Positions 26,537 to 34,210 of a stretch of 64,000 nucleotides of DNA are shown piece after piece. Numbering within the stretch: the first letter of the stretch is position 1; every line of letters begins with the position of its first letter. The translations under genes and the position numbers were made by a program. Below the pieces are notes generated by a model. It was not told the origin of the DNA. It did not search any database and saw nothing but the letters and a program-made list of their open reading frames with translations. Origin of the DNA: an uncultured Eubacteriales bacterium (lineage in GTDB: Bacteria > Bacillota > Clostridia > Oscillospirales > Oscillospiraceae); the NCBI GenBank assembly GCA_900317425.1, contig ONGR01000001.1, positions 85,368-149,367 of the forward strand. Direction: 5' to 3'.

Positions 26537-26570
26537 GCGGAGACTGCCAGGGGGCAGTCTCCGCTTTTTT
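26537..26570 (+). terminator. Terminator of small membrane protein gene
   Basis: A 12-bp stem GCGGAGACTGCC / GGCAGTCTCCGC with a 4-nt loop and six T. Confidence 0.92.
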
Positions 26571-26583
26571 GCGCAGTCCACGG

Positions 26584-26612
26584 TTGCGGCGGGGGAGATT
26601 TTGTGGTATAAT
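26584..26612 (+). promoter_or_regulatory. Promoter of the kinase pair
   Basis: TTGCGG, 17-bp spacer, TATAAT, 37 bp before the kinase start. Confidence 0.7.
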
Positions 26613-26648
26613 ACATTAAAGTATATCCCCGGAAAGGAGATCATGGAT

Positions 26649-27575
26649 ATGCGCGTCATCGATATGGAAAACATCAACTACGCCATGCGCAACGAGACAC
26701 AGTTCGTTTTGCGCTGCGAGGAGGTGTTTCACGATAAGATCAGCGCCGCCGTGGCGACGATCCTGTCCTCCCGCAGTGAAAAGCCCTTCGTGGCGCTGAC
26801 GGGCCCCTCCGGCTCCGGCAAGACCACCACGGCCATGCGCCTGCGGGACTATCTGCAGAATCTGGGCGTGAAGGCGTGCCTCATCAGCATGGACAATTTC
26901 TTTCTGCCCCTGGATCAGCGCCCGCCCGAGGCCACGGACTGGGAGTCACCCTACTGCGTCAACGTGGATCTGCTGATCTCCTGCCTGAGCCAGTTGGCTG
27001 ACGGCAGGGAGGTGGACATCCCCTGGTACGACTTCAAGGCCGGCAAGACCGGCGGCTATAAGAAGATGCAGGGCGACAAGGACGCCATCATCATCGCCGA
27101 GGGTATCCACATGCTCAACCCGCTGATCTTTGACAAGATCCGGGGCGTGGCCAACGGCATCTACGTGGCGCCCCGTACCCGTATCATCACCAAGGAGGAC
27201 AAGATCGTCCGTCCGGAGCAGCTCCGGGTGGCCCGCCGTCTGATCCGGGATTATAACACCCGTGGCCATTCCCTGCGGGAGACGGTGGAGCGCGCCCGCA
27301 GCGTGGATCAGGGCGAGGTCAACTATATCATGCCCTACAAGGATAACGCCGCCATCCACATCGACACCTTCCACGACTATGAACCCTGCATCCTGGCCAA
27401 GTATCTCAACGAGATCCCCCGGTTCCGCCAGGAGCTGACGCCGGATTTCCTGGCCGAATACGGCTTGACGGATCTGATGAAGGTGGTGGGCGGCGTGGCG
27501 CCGCTCCACACGCCTTATGTGCCCCGCAACTCCATCGTCCGTGAGTTCGTGGGCGGCAGCTGCTACGAGTATTAA
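26649..27575 (+). CDS. Uridine kinase / phosphoribulokinase-family nucleoside kinase
   Basis: A 308-residue P-loop kinase: Walker A GPSGSGKTT, then SMDNFF (substrate-side aspartate), PWYDFKAGK, a Walker-B-like IIIAEGIHML, and a lid region RLIRDYNTRGHS. This order is that of uridine kinases and related proteins. The roughly 30-residue N-terminal lead and about 90-residue C-terminal tail are longer than in plain Udk. AAGGAG favours the second ATG (26649) over 26643. It forms an operon with the downstream cytidylate-kinase-like gene; both are predicted nucleotide kinases. Confidence 0.8.
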   Translation: MRVIDMENINYAMRNETQFVLRCEEVFHDKISAAVATILSSRSEKPFVALTGPSGSGKTTTAMRLRDYLQNLGVKACLISMDNFFLPLDQRPPEATDWESPYCVNVDLLISCLSQLADGREVDIPWYDFKAGKTGGYKKMQGDKDAIIIAEGIHMLNPLIFDKIRGVANGIYVAPRTRIITKEDKIVRPEQLRVARRLIRDYNTRGHSLRETVERARSVDQGEVNYIMPYKDNAAIHIDTFHDYEPCILAKYLNEIPRFRQELTPDFLAEYGLTDLMKVVGGVAPLHTPYVPRNSIVREFVGGSCYEY

Positions 27576-27591
27576 AAGGGAGGGAATGCAC

Positions 27592-28218
27592 ATGACGAGG
27601 ATCATTACCATCAACCGGGAGTTCGGCAGCGGCGGCCGTGAGTTGGGCAAGCGCCTGGCGGACGCTTTGGGCGTGCCCTGCTACGATCACGAGATCATCG
27701 AGATGATCGCCAAGGAGAACGGCTTTGACGAGCGGTACGTGGCCAACGTGTCGGAGAAGAGCATCGAGGCCGCCTATCCGCTGACTATCGGCCACCGGTT
27801 CGCTATGCCCACCATTCAGGTCATGGACCAGCCCATCCGGGTGGCGGTTGCCCAGCGTCAGATCCTGGAGAACTTTGCCCGGAAGGGGGACTGCGTCATC
27901 GTGGGCCGCTGCGCCGACGTGATCCTGAAGGAGTATCATCCCCTGCGGATCTTTGTCTACGCCTCTATGGACGCCAAGGTGGCCCGCTGCCAGGAGCGCG
28001 CCCCGGAGGGGGAGGATCTGAGCCGCAAGGAGCTGGAGCGCCGCATCCGCCAGATCGAGCGCAACCGCAGCCAGTTCCGGGAGATGTATACGGACACCAA
28101 GTGGGGCGCCAAGGAGTCCTACGACCTGTGCATCAACACCTCCGGCAGGGAGATCAAGACCCTGGTCCCGGCGGTGGCGGATTTCGTGGACTGCTGGTTC
28201 GGTAAGGAAGCGGAATAA
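27592..28218 (+). CDS. Cytidylate kinase-like family protein
   Basis: A 208-residue protein of the AAA_26/Cmk-like family. The N-terminus TRIITINREFGSGGRELGKRLA is an atypical P-loop in which GSGG replaces the classical GxGK. The middle holds CVIVGRCADVIL and the arginine-rich lid RRIRQIERNRSQF. The family is common in gut Firmicutes; substrate unproven. GGGAGG lies before the ATG, and 16 bp separate it from the upstream kinase gene. Confidence 0.82.
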   Translation: MTRIITINREFGSGGRELGKRLADALGVPCYDHEIIEMIAKENGFDERYVANVSEKSIEAAYPLTIGHRFAMPTIQVMDQPIRVAVAQRQILENFARKGDCVIVGRCADVILKEYHPLRIFVYASMDAKVARCQERAPEGEDLSRKELERRIRQIERNRSQFREMYTDTKWGAKESYDLCINTSGREIKTLVPAVADFVDCWFGKEAE

Positions 28219-28225
28219 AAAAACA

Positions 28226-28253
28226 AAAGCCGGAGCCATTTGGCTCCGGCTTT
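28226..28253. terminator. Terminator after the kinase pair
   Basis: Stem AAAGCCGGAGCC / GGCTCCGGCTTT with a 4-nt loop; it also serves the convergent rhomboid gene. Confidence 0.9.
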
Positions 28254-28263
28254 CTTTACGCGA

Positions 28264-28833
28264 TTATTTCCGTCCGCCCCGGTTGGTAAAGCCGAAGATC
28301 AGACCGCAGACGCCGCCCACCACGTGGGTGATCTGGGAGATGTTGTCCTTGGTAAAGAGACCGTCCATGATCTCGCCGCCCAGATAGAAAATGGCCACCA
28401 GGATCAACGTCACGGGGATGCCGTCCCTTTTTGTCTCCGTAAAGGAGGACAGGATGATCATCATGAACACCACGCCGCTGGCGCCCAGCAGGGCGCTGGC
28501 AGGGAAGAACACGTACTGCACCAGACCGGTGATCAGCGCCGTGGCCAGGATGAACAGCACCGTGGAGCGGCTGCCGTACCGCTCCTCCACCGCCGGGCCC
28601 ACCAGCAGCAGGAGCAGCATGTTGCCCATGTAGTGGGAGTATCCGGAGTGGCCCAGCACGTGGGTGAAAAGCCGCAGATACGTCAGCGGATCGGACAGGG
28701 GGGAGTGGTAAACGCAGAAGTACCGGGTGGTGGACACGCCGCCGGTGAGCCCGTCCAGCAGCAATGCAGCAAGAGACAGCAGGGCAAAGGTCAGTACCAC
28801 CGGCGCGTTGAATCGAATTGTCAGCTTTTTCAA
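28264..28833 (-). CDS. Rhomboid family intramembrane serine protease
   Basis: A 189-residue, six-helix membrane protein. The rhomboid catalytic dyad is visible: Ser in GASGVVF after YVFFPASALL, and His in ITHVVGGVCGLIFG near the C-terminus; the upstream GHSGYSHYMGNMLLLLLVG matches the helix-2 HxxxN motif. It cleaves membrane proteins within the bilayer; targets are unknown. It is a compact form without extra domains. Confidence 0.87.
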   Translation of the reverse strand: MKKLTIRFNAPVVLTFALLSLAALLLDGLTGGVSTTRYFCVYHSPLSDPLTYLRLFTHVLGHSGYSHYMGNMLLLLLVGPAVEERYGSRSTVLFILATALITGLVQYVFFPASALLGASGVVFMMIILSSFTETKRDGIPVTLILVAIFYLGGEIMDGLFTKDNISQITHVVGGVCGLIFGFTNRGGRK

Positions 28834-28911
28834 AATGAATTTCCTCTTCCTATTTTAGGTTTTTCCCATTATAATACAAACATCCCGAAAAGTAAACCGA
28901 GGAGGCGCGTT

Positions 28912-29982
28912 ATGAAAAAAGTGCTGAAGACCGTCCTTTGCGTTCTGCTGGCCCTGGTGCTCATCGTGGGGGGCTACCTGGCCTACGTGTTCATCGACTA
29001 TCACCGCATCGGCGACAACGTCCCCCTGGAGGTCACCGACAATCAGACCGCCCGGGCCGAGACCGGCAAGGCCTACACGATCATGTCCTGGAACATCGGC
29101 TTCGGTGCTTATGAGAGCGACTACGGCTTCTTCATGGACGGCGGCACCGAGAGCTGGGCCTGGAGCAAGGAGCGGCTGGACGCCAACCTGCGGAACATCT
29201 CCGACGTGGTGCGTGATCAGGGTGCCGACTTCTATATCATCCAGGAGGTGGACACGGATTCCACCCGTTCCTACCACCGGGATGAGCGGGTCCCCCTGCA
29301 GTTGGCCCTCCCGGGCTGCGCCAACATCTGGGCCCAGAACTATGATTCGCCCTTCCTGTTCTACCCCCTGACCCAGCCCCACGGCAAGTCCGTGGCGGGT
29401 ATCATGACCTTCTCGCCCTTTGCCATCACCTCCGCTACCCGTCGGGAGCTGCCCATTGAGGATTCTTTGATGAAGCTGGTGGATCTGGACCGGTGCTATT
29501 CCGTCAGCCGGATCCCGGTGGCAAACGGCCGGGAGCTGGTGCTCTACAATATGCACCTGTCCGCCTATACCTCCGACGGCACCATCGCCAACGAGCAGCT
29601 GCAGCTGCTGATCGGTGATATGCAGGCCGAGTATGAAAAGGGGAATTACGTGGTCTGCGGCGGCGACTTCAACAAGGATATCCTGGGCGATTCCAGCGTG
29701 TATTTCGGCAAATCCGACATCGAGTACACCTGGGCCCAGCCCCTGCCGGAGAACATCTTCGACGGCACGGATCTGCAGCTGGTGGCGCCGCTGGATGAGG
29801 AGCATCCCGTGCCCTCCAGCCGCAACGCCGACGGCCCTTATCATGAGGGCCAGTACGTGCTGACCATCGATGGATTTATCGTCTCCGCCAACGTGACCGT
29901 CAGTGCTTCCACCGTTATCGACACCCGGTTTGCCTATTCCGACCACAACCCGGTGGAGATGACCTTCACCCTGGAGCCGTAA
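28912..29982 (+). CDS. Membrane-anchored endonuclease/exonuclease/phosphatase family protein
   Basis: A 356-residue protein with an N-terminal signal anchor (about residues 7-30) and an extracytoplasmic EEP domain. Motifs: MSWNIGFG, IIQEVDTDS (metal-binding glutamate), LYNMHLSAYT, CGGDFNKDI (catalytic Asp and Asn), and YSDHNPVEM (Asp-His). Members include nucleases and lipid phosphodiesterases; outside the cell both are possible. GAGGAGG precedes the ATG, and TATAAT at 28870-28875 is the likely -10 box. Confidence 0.85.
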   Translation: MKKVLKTVLCVLLALVLIVGGYLAYVFIDYHRIGDNVPLEVTDNQTARAETGKAYTIMSWNIGFGAYESDYGFFMDGGTESWAWSKERLDANLRNISDVVRDQGADFYIIQEVDTDSTRSYHRDERVPLQLALPGCANIWAQNYDSPFLFYPLTQPHGKSVAGIMTFSPFAITSATRRELPIEDSLMKLVDLDRCYSVSRIPVANGRELVLYNMHLSAYTSDGTIANEQLQLLIGDMQAEYEKGNYVVCGGDFNKDILGDSSVYFGKSDIEYTWAQPLPENIFDGTDLQLVAPLDEEHPVPSSRNADGPYHEGQYVLTIDGFIVSANVTVSASTVIDTRFAYSDHNPVEMTFTLEP

Positions 29983-30005
29983 ATGCTGCCTGGAGAAAGC
30001 AGAAG

Positions 30006-30040
30006 GCCCGCTCTGCAGTCTGCAGAGCGGGCTGTTTTTT
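30006..30040 (+). terminator. Terminator after EEP gene
   Basis: Stem GCCCGCTCTGCA / TGCAGAGCGGGC with a 3-nt loop followed by TGTTTTTT. Confidence 0.92.
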
Positions 30041-30058
30041 AGCAGATGGGATTGGTGC

Positions 30059-30484
30059 TTACTTGGCGGCCTTTTTCCGGGCCTGCTCGTTGGTGTCGAT
30101 GCTGCCGCGGAACACCACGAACCGGTCGAAGAGGTATTCGGTGACGAAGTTGGCCACCATGTTGAGGGCGGTCACAATGTACTCGTTCCAGCCCAGAGTC
30201 TCGGCCAGATAGTTGCCCAGGATGGTGGACACCGGGGTGAACACGCAGTAATAGGCGAACACCTTGGCCATGGCAACCGGCACGTTGTTGGCGGACTGGA
30301 AGGTGAACTTCCGGTTGAGGGTGAAGTTCCAGATCACGGACAGTACCAACGCGATGAGATAGCAGGGCCAGTAGGGGAGATGGGCAAACTCGTTGAGCAG
30401 GGTAAAGGTGACGATCTCGATGACGCCGGCGGAGATGGAGAAGCCGACAAATTTCAACGTGCGGATGATTTCCTTCTTGTTCAT
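30059..30484 (-). CDS. GtrA family membrane protein
   Basis: A 141-residue protein with four transmembrane helices and the GtrA-like segments FVGFSISAGVIEIVTFTLL, WNFTLNRKFTFQ and VTEYLFDRFVVF. GtrA proteins are thought to flip or hand over lipid-linked sugars. The start MNKKEI has GAGGTG upstream; the longer open frame before it is non-coding in character. The last chromosomal protein gene before the tRNA. Confidence 0.85.
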   Translation of the reverse strand: MNKKEIIRTLKFVGFSISAGVIEIVTFTLLNEFAHLPYWPCYLIALVLSVIWNFTLNRKFTFQSANNVPVAMAKVFAYYCVFTPVSTILGNYLAETLGWNEYIVTALNMVANFVTEYLFDRFVVFRGSIDTNEQARKKAAK

Positions 30485-30633
30485 AGAGCACCTCGTCAGT
30501 TGGTATGGGGCGGGCAGAACCGCCGACCCAGAAAAGTTTACTCCATCCCGGCGGGAAATGCAACGGGAAATCTGCAGGAAAGAGGCCGGATCCAGCTGCA
30601 GGAAAATATTTTGTTTTTTTGTAAAGTTGGGGG

Positions 30634-30662
30634 TTGACAACTGAGGTATTTCCTGTTATATT
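30634..30662 (+). promoter_or_regulatory. Promoter of the tRNA-Ala transcript
   Basis: TTGACA, 17-bp spacer, TATATT. Transcription would begin near 30,669, ahead of both the truncated tRNA copy and the complete tRNA. Confidence 0.75.
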
Positions 30663-30696
30663 AAGCAAGTCGACAGCGACAAGGACAATTTCACAT

Positions 30697-30718
30697 GGGG
30701 GTATAGCTCAGCTGGGAG
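30697..30718 (+). pseudogene. Truncated tRNA-Ala 5' end
   Basis: 22 bases identical to the 5' end of the complete tRNA-Ala 107 bp downstream (acceptor strand and most of the D-arm), then divergent sequence. It lies inside the predicted tRNA transcript leader. It could be a relic of a tandem tRNA copy, a deletion scar, or a trace of an earlier insertion. Confidence 0.8.
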
Positions 30719-30803
30719 CGCACACCGTATTTAACCAGCCCCCTGTTTGAGAGAGCTACTTAAAGCAAAAACCCTTATAATTCAATAATAATGCGTCTCC
30801 TAC

Positions 30804-30879
30804 GGGGGTATAGCTCAGCTGGGAGAGCGCTTGAATGGCATTCAAGAGGCCAGCGGTTCGATCCCGCTTATCTCCACCA
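30804..30879 (+). tRNA. tRNA-Ala (anticodon GGC)
   Basis: 76 nt including encoded CCA. Acceptor GGGGGTA / TATCTCC (two G-T pairs), D-stem GCTC/GAGC, anticodon stem CTTGA/TCAAG with loop ATGGCAT (anticodon GGC), T-stem AGCGG/CCGCT. The 3' 47 nt are attL: this half came from the prophage, which restores the tRNA with one change in the variable loop (GGCC here, GGTC at attR). Confidence 0.95.
30833..30879 (+). repeat. attL, 47-bp attachment repeat
   Basis: Identical to 63926-63972 except C at 30850 versus T at 63943. It covers the anticodon arm to the CCA end of the tRNA-Ala. Confidence 0.93.
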
Positions 30880-30917
30880 AAAAGACCTGGAATCCTATGA
30901 TTCCAGGTCTTTTTTTG
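30880..30917 (+). terminator. Prophage-supplied terminator of the tRNA
   Basis: Directly after CCA: a 15-bp stem AAAAGACCTGGAATC / GATTCCAGGTCTTTT with a 4-nt loop and more T. It belongs to the prophage side and would end the host tRNA transcript before phage genes. Confidence 0.9.
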
Positions 30918-30987
30918 CACTTTGGGAGATCCGCCCGGTTTGCCACGGAGAACGCTATTACTAATCTATTGCAGGGCATTTTTGTAC

Positions 30988-32121
30988 TTACAGGGCGTCC
31001 GTGATCTTCCGCAGTCCCTCGATGTCCACGTCCTGATAGTGGCGCAGCATTTCGGTGGATGTGTGTCCGATGAGGCGGAGCTTATCCTTGTCGGGAGCGT
31101 TGACCCCCTTCATCAGCGTGGCGAAGGTGTGCCGGCAGCTGTGTGGCGTGTACTTGTGATACTCCATTCCGTCCCGCACGGTGACCGGATTGCTGATTCC
31201 CAGGGCCTGCAGCAGGGCATAGAAGGCCTCGCGATATGCCTTAATTCCCATCGTACTGCCGTCCGGAGCGCAGAACACCGGACCGCTGATCTTATTCCCC
31301 ACGAGCCTGTCGATGATCGGCTGAATCTTCGGGGAGACCGTTACCACCCGATCCCGGCCGGCGTCCGTCTTGGATCCGCCCGTGAAGGCCCGCTGCTGCC
31401 GGTCATAATCCCGGGCATCCAGGGCCAGCAGCTCAGAGGGCCGGAATCCGAGATAGCACTGGGCGAGGACGTAATCCGCATAAGGAACGGTCCCCACGGC
31501 CTTTTGGATGGCCGCCAGCGCATCCATGGGCAGGCCGTCCTTGTTACCCGCCTCGCCGTTTACGTACAAATACTGCCCCAGATTGACGGTCGCAAGCCCC
31601 CTTGGGATGGCGTACTTGTAGATCAGCCCGATACACGCTTTCATTTTCTCCTGGGTGCTTTTGCTGCGCGGGCAGTCATCCATACAGTCTTGCAGGTCAT
31701 CGATCTCGATATCCGCAAGGCGATAATACCAGAGTGGCTTAAAATACCGAAAGGCGGCCTTGTAGTTGTCTATGGTAGACTTTCCCGCCCGGTGGGTAGG
31801 AATCCACTTGTCATAGGTTTCTTTGAGTGTGGGGGCCTTCTTTGGCTTGGGAGCATACCGCAAGGCGGGGAGGGCAGCCACGGCATCCCGCTTTGTCTTA
31901 AATCCGGACTTAGACCTCGTCAGACGGTGCTTCTTGCCGGCCTCATCGATTGTATACCCCAGCGTGACTACGGCAATCCAGCTCTTGTTGGGAAGCTGAT
32001 ATGCGCTGCCCTGCCCGTTTCCCCGGGACTTAGGCCGACAGGATAACGTTTGCTTTGCGCCGCATCGATGGCAGAACACGGCATCGTCCGGGATCTGAGC
32101 CCGGCATTTTTTGCACTGCAT
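30988..32121 (-). CDS. int: Tyrosine integrase with N-terminal zinc ribbon
   Basis: A 377-residue phage integrase. Residues 1-24 form a zinc ribbon with CxxC and, after DDAVF, CHRC; then an AP2-like arm-binding region (GSAYQLPNKSWIAVVTLGY), a SAM-like core-binding domain, and the catalytic domain with Arg in LGFRPSELLAL, HxxR in HSCRHTFATL, GHTS and Tyr in RHYQDVD. AAGGAGG precedes the ATG. It would recombine attP with the tRNA-Ala attB. The gene reads towards attL, as usual. Confidence 0.93.
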   Translation of the reverse strand: MQCKKCRAQIPDDAVFCHRCGAKQTLSCRPKSRGNGQGSAYQLPNKSWIAVVTLGYTIDEAGKKHRLTRSKSGFKTKRDAVAALPALRYAPKPKKAPTLKETYDKWIPTHRAGKSTIDNYKAAFRYFKPLWYYRLADIEIDDLQDCMDDCPRSKSTQEKMKACIGLIYKYAIPRGLATVNLGQYLYVNGEAGNKDGLPMDALAAIQKAVGTVPYADYVLAQCYLGFRPSELLALDARDYDRQQRAFTGGSKTDAGRDRVVTVSPKIQPIIDRLVGNKISGPVFCAPDGSTMGIKAYREAFYALLQALGISNPVTVRDGMEYHKYTPHSCRHTFATLMKGVNAPDKDKLRLIGHTSTEMLRHYQDVDIEGLRKITDAL

Positions 32122-32134
32122 GACTATACCTCCT

Positions 32135-32153
32135 TGTGCCCAAATTGGACACA
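32135..32153. other. Degenerate copy of the prophage 19-bp palindrome
   Basis: TGTGCCCAAATTGGACACA, 14 bp before the integrase ATG on the minus strand. It differs at four positions from the motif found exactly at 39334, 46804 and 52828, and keeps the outer arms. It is either a binding site for the same protein at the int promoter or a decayed copy. Confidence 0.5.
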
Positions 32154-32188
32154 ATAAAACAACTGTTCGATTGTGCGATTAGAGAAAA

Positions 32189-32210
32189 GACCGCCCGCAC
32201 TTGGGCGGTC
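32189..32210 (-). terminator. Terminator of the leftward lysogeny operon
   Basis: Stem GACCGCCC / GGGCGGTC with a 6-nt loop, followed on the minus strand by TTTTCTC, just beyond the stop of the membrane protein gene at 32227. It separates that operon from integrase. Confidence 0.75.
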
Positions 32211-32226
32211 CTTCTTTATTTTCAAA

Positions 32227-32859
32227 TTACCGTGGCTTGCATGTTCCGCATGGTTTATATCCTGCGGCTTCGGCTTCAGCTATCGTGTACCAACCGATGA
32301 GATTCTCATCAAGAATCTTTTGGGCGTGCTGACAACTCGGATAGTGGTACTTATCTGATTCAATGCTACCCACATAGACATAGGATGTCGGCTGCGTGGG
32401 GGTAGGCTCTGGATCGGGCTCAGGTGCCGGGGTGGACCGATCCTGAGATTCTCCCGGCTCATCGGGCGTTGACACAACGAAGTCCTGTGCCGGTTTGGAA
32501 TCATTGGATTCCTGATTGTCGGCCACAATGGCGTCGTCAGAGGTATTCGGCTCAGCCTCCGAAGACTCGGGTGTGCTGGCGTTGTCCTCGGTCTCTGGGG
32601 CCTGTACTTCAGCCTGCTGGCGTGTCTCGATCGCAGACGACGGTGTGTTATCCTGCATATTGCTTGCCGATCCTCCACCGCCGAGGATGGCGCCAATCCA
32701 GATCAGACCGAACATCGCAGACAAGCCGGCCTTGACGGCGGGATGCCATCGAGGGCAATTCTTCCAGATCAGAAAGATACCCACGGGTGCAATGAACAGA
32801 AGGAGAAGAATCATGACCCACGTGCGCTGGAAGAAGGGTTTCTTTGGTACATTATTCAT
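32227..32859 (-). CDS. Membrane protein with C-terminal Cys/His metal-binding-like domain
   Basis: A 210-residue protein: two hydrophobic segments (about 15-35 and 45-65), a roughly 90-residue acidic Ser/Pro/Glu/Asp linker, then a compact end domain with YVGSIESDKYHYPSCQHAQ and CGTCKPR. That end resembles Ada-like or nuclease-associated metal-binding modules (Y-H-xx-C ... C-xx-C). Its start overlaps the end of the K+ channel gene by 8 bp, so the two are co-expressed in the lysogen. Function unknown; surface exclusion or an envelope sensor are possibilities. Confidence 0.7.
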   Translation of the reverse strand: MNNVPKKPFFQRTWVMILLLLFIAPVGIFLIWKNCPRWHPAVKAGLSAMFGLIWIGAILGGGGSASNMQDNTPSSAIETRQQAEVQAPETEDNASTPESSEAEPNTSDDAIVADNQESNDSKPAQDFVVSTPDEPGESQDRSTPAPEPDPEPTPTQPTSYVYVGSIESDKYHYPSCQHAQKILDENLIGWYTIAEAEAAGYKPCGTCKPR

Positions 32860-33583
32860 TTTCAGATATCCCCCTGTCTTTTTCAATTTCTGACATATAT
32901 CCGGCTGTAATGATACCAGCCGGTAGTGCCACCACGGCAATGCCCAGAATTGAGGACAGCATCGTGATGATCCTTCCTGCGTCTGTCACCGGGTAGATGT
33001 CTCCATAGCCCACCGTTGTCAGACTGACGGTGGCCCAGTAGACGGCGTCAAAGTAGTCCCCGAAGCTGTCCGGCTCTACGTTGAAAATGACCAAGGCGGA
33101 GATGAGGATGTAGCTGACAGCGAGGCTAAATACGGCCAACAGAGCCGTTTTCTGCTTGCGGATCACATTTGCAATGATAATCATGTTCCTGCTGTACCGG
33201 AGCGCCTTGAACGCCCGGAATACCCGGAAGGCGCGGAGCAGTCGCACGACCTTCAGAATCCTGAAACTGCCGGACAGGGCGGCAAAAGAGGGGAGAATGC
33301 AGAGAAGGTCAATGATAGCCAGCGGCGTGAGAGGATAGAGCAGAAAAGAGACGGCGCCCTTGTTCAGCTTGATATCCGCCGTCCAGAGCCGCAAGATGTA
33401 ATCGATAATGAAAATTCCTGTTGTAATCCACTCCAAGACAGTAAATGCGGGAGTGGGTTCTTTGAAGGCCAGAGGAATAAGACTCGCAACGATAACGATG
33501 ATCATTGCCACATCATAGACCGAGCTGGCCTTGTCCTTACCGCTGCTGGCCTCAATGATTTGGAATACTCTCTTTCGTATCAT
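32852..33583 (-). CDS. Voltage-gated potassium channel (Kv type)
   Basis: A 243-residue six-helix channel. S1-S3 lie within residues 22-98; S4 has a basic residue every third position (Arg108, Lys111, Arg114, Arg117, Arg120, Arg123, Lys126, Arg129); the pore has the K+ filter TVGYGD at 190-195 between S5 and S6. It is compact with almost no cytoplasmic C-terminus. It starts 12 bp after the CI-like repressor stop on the same strand, so it is probably expressed from the prophage state. A full channel in a phage lysogeny operon is unusual; superinfection exclusion or altered membrane potential is an inference. Confidence 0.92.
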   Translation of the reverse strand: MIRKRVFQIIEASSGKDKASSVYDVAMIIVIVASLIPLAFKEPTPAFTVLEWITTGIFIIDYILRLWTADIKLNKGAVSFLLYPLTPLAIIDLLCILPSFAALSGSFRILKVVRLLRAFRVFRAFKALRYSRNMIIIANVIRKQKTALLAVFSLAVSYILISALVIFNVEPDSFGDYFDAVYWATVSLTTVGYGDIYPVTDAGRIITMLSSILGIAVVALPAGIITAGYMSEIEKDRGISENE

Positions 33584-33595
33584 GGCCGCACCCGA

Positions 33596-34192
33596 TCAGA
33601 ACTTCCCACGGAGTTCCACGACCTTGCCGATAATGCGGACCGGCAGGGAGGAGATCTCCTCAGCGCTGTAATACTTGACCTCATAGGACGGATTGTTCGG
33701 GATCAGCGCGATCCCATGTCCGTCTTTTTTGATGCGCTTGCAGGTGGCCTCGTACCCGTTGACCAGCACGATGGCGGTATCGCCGGTGTCGGCGTCATCC
33801 TGTTTGCGGACAATGACCACGTCACCCTCGCAGATCCGGGGCTCCATAGAGCTGCCCTTTATCCTCAATCCGAAGAACTCTCCGGTGGCGGCCAGCTCCG
33901 GCTCGATCTCCTCATAGTCCACGATGTCCTCGATGGCCTCTATCGGGATCCCGGCGGCGACGGCGCGGTAGACGGGAATTTTAACACCATGGCGCTTTGT
34001 GGTCCGTTCTCCTCCGACGACATAGTCAACACTGACTCCGAAATAGGCGGCAATCTTCTTCAGAGTGGGGATGTCTGGCTCATACTTGCCTGTCTCATAT
34101 TCTGACATCGTTGCCTGGCTTACATTGATAGCTTTTGCCAGCTCCGCCTGTTTGATTTTGTTGGCCTGTCGCAGCTCTTTTATCCGATTCAC
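33596..34192 (-). CDS. CI-like repressor (XRE HTH + S24 peptidase)
   Basis: A 198-residue LexA/CI-type regulator. Residues 1-60 are an XRE helix-turn-helix (QAELAKAINVSQATMSEYETGKYEP). The C-terminal S24 domain has the Ala-Gly cleavage site in AVAAGIP, catalytic Ser in KGSSMEP and Lys in YEATCKRI, so it should self-cleave with RecA during SOS. GTG start with TTTGGAGGTGA upstream. It heads a leftward operon with the K+ channel and faces the rightward early promoter. Confidence 0.93.
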   Translation of the reverse strand: MNRIKELRQANKIKQAELAKAINVSQATMSEYETGKYEPDIPTLKKIAAYFGVSVDYVVGGERTTKRHGVKIPVYRAVAAGIPIEAIEDIVDYEEIEPELAATGEFFGLRIKGSSMEPRICEGDVVIVRKQDDADTGDTAIVLVNGYEATCKRIKKDGHGIALIPNNPSYEVKYYSAEEISSLPVRIIGKVVELRGKF

Positions 34193-34210
34193 GGCGTGTC
34201 ACCTCCAAAT

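Noticed and set aside
28240-28911. Plus-strand frame joining the region opposite rhomboid to the EEP gene.
   Set aside because: The rhomboid motifs are on the minus strand, and the EEP protein has its own ribosome site, signal anchor and start at 28912.
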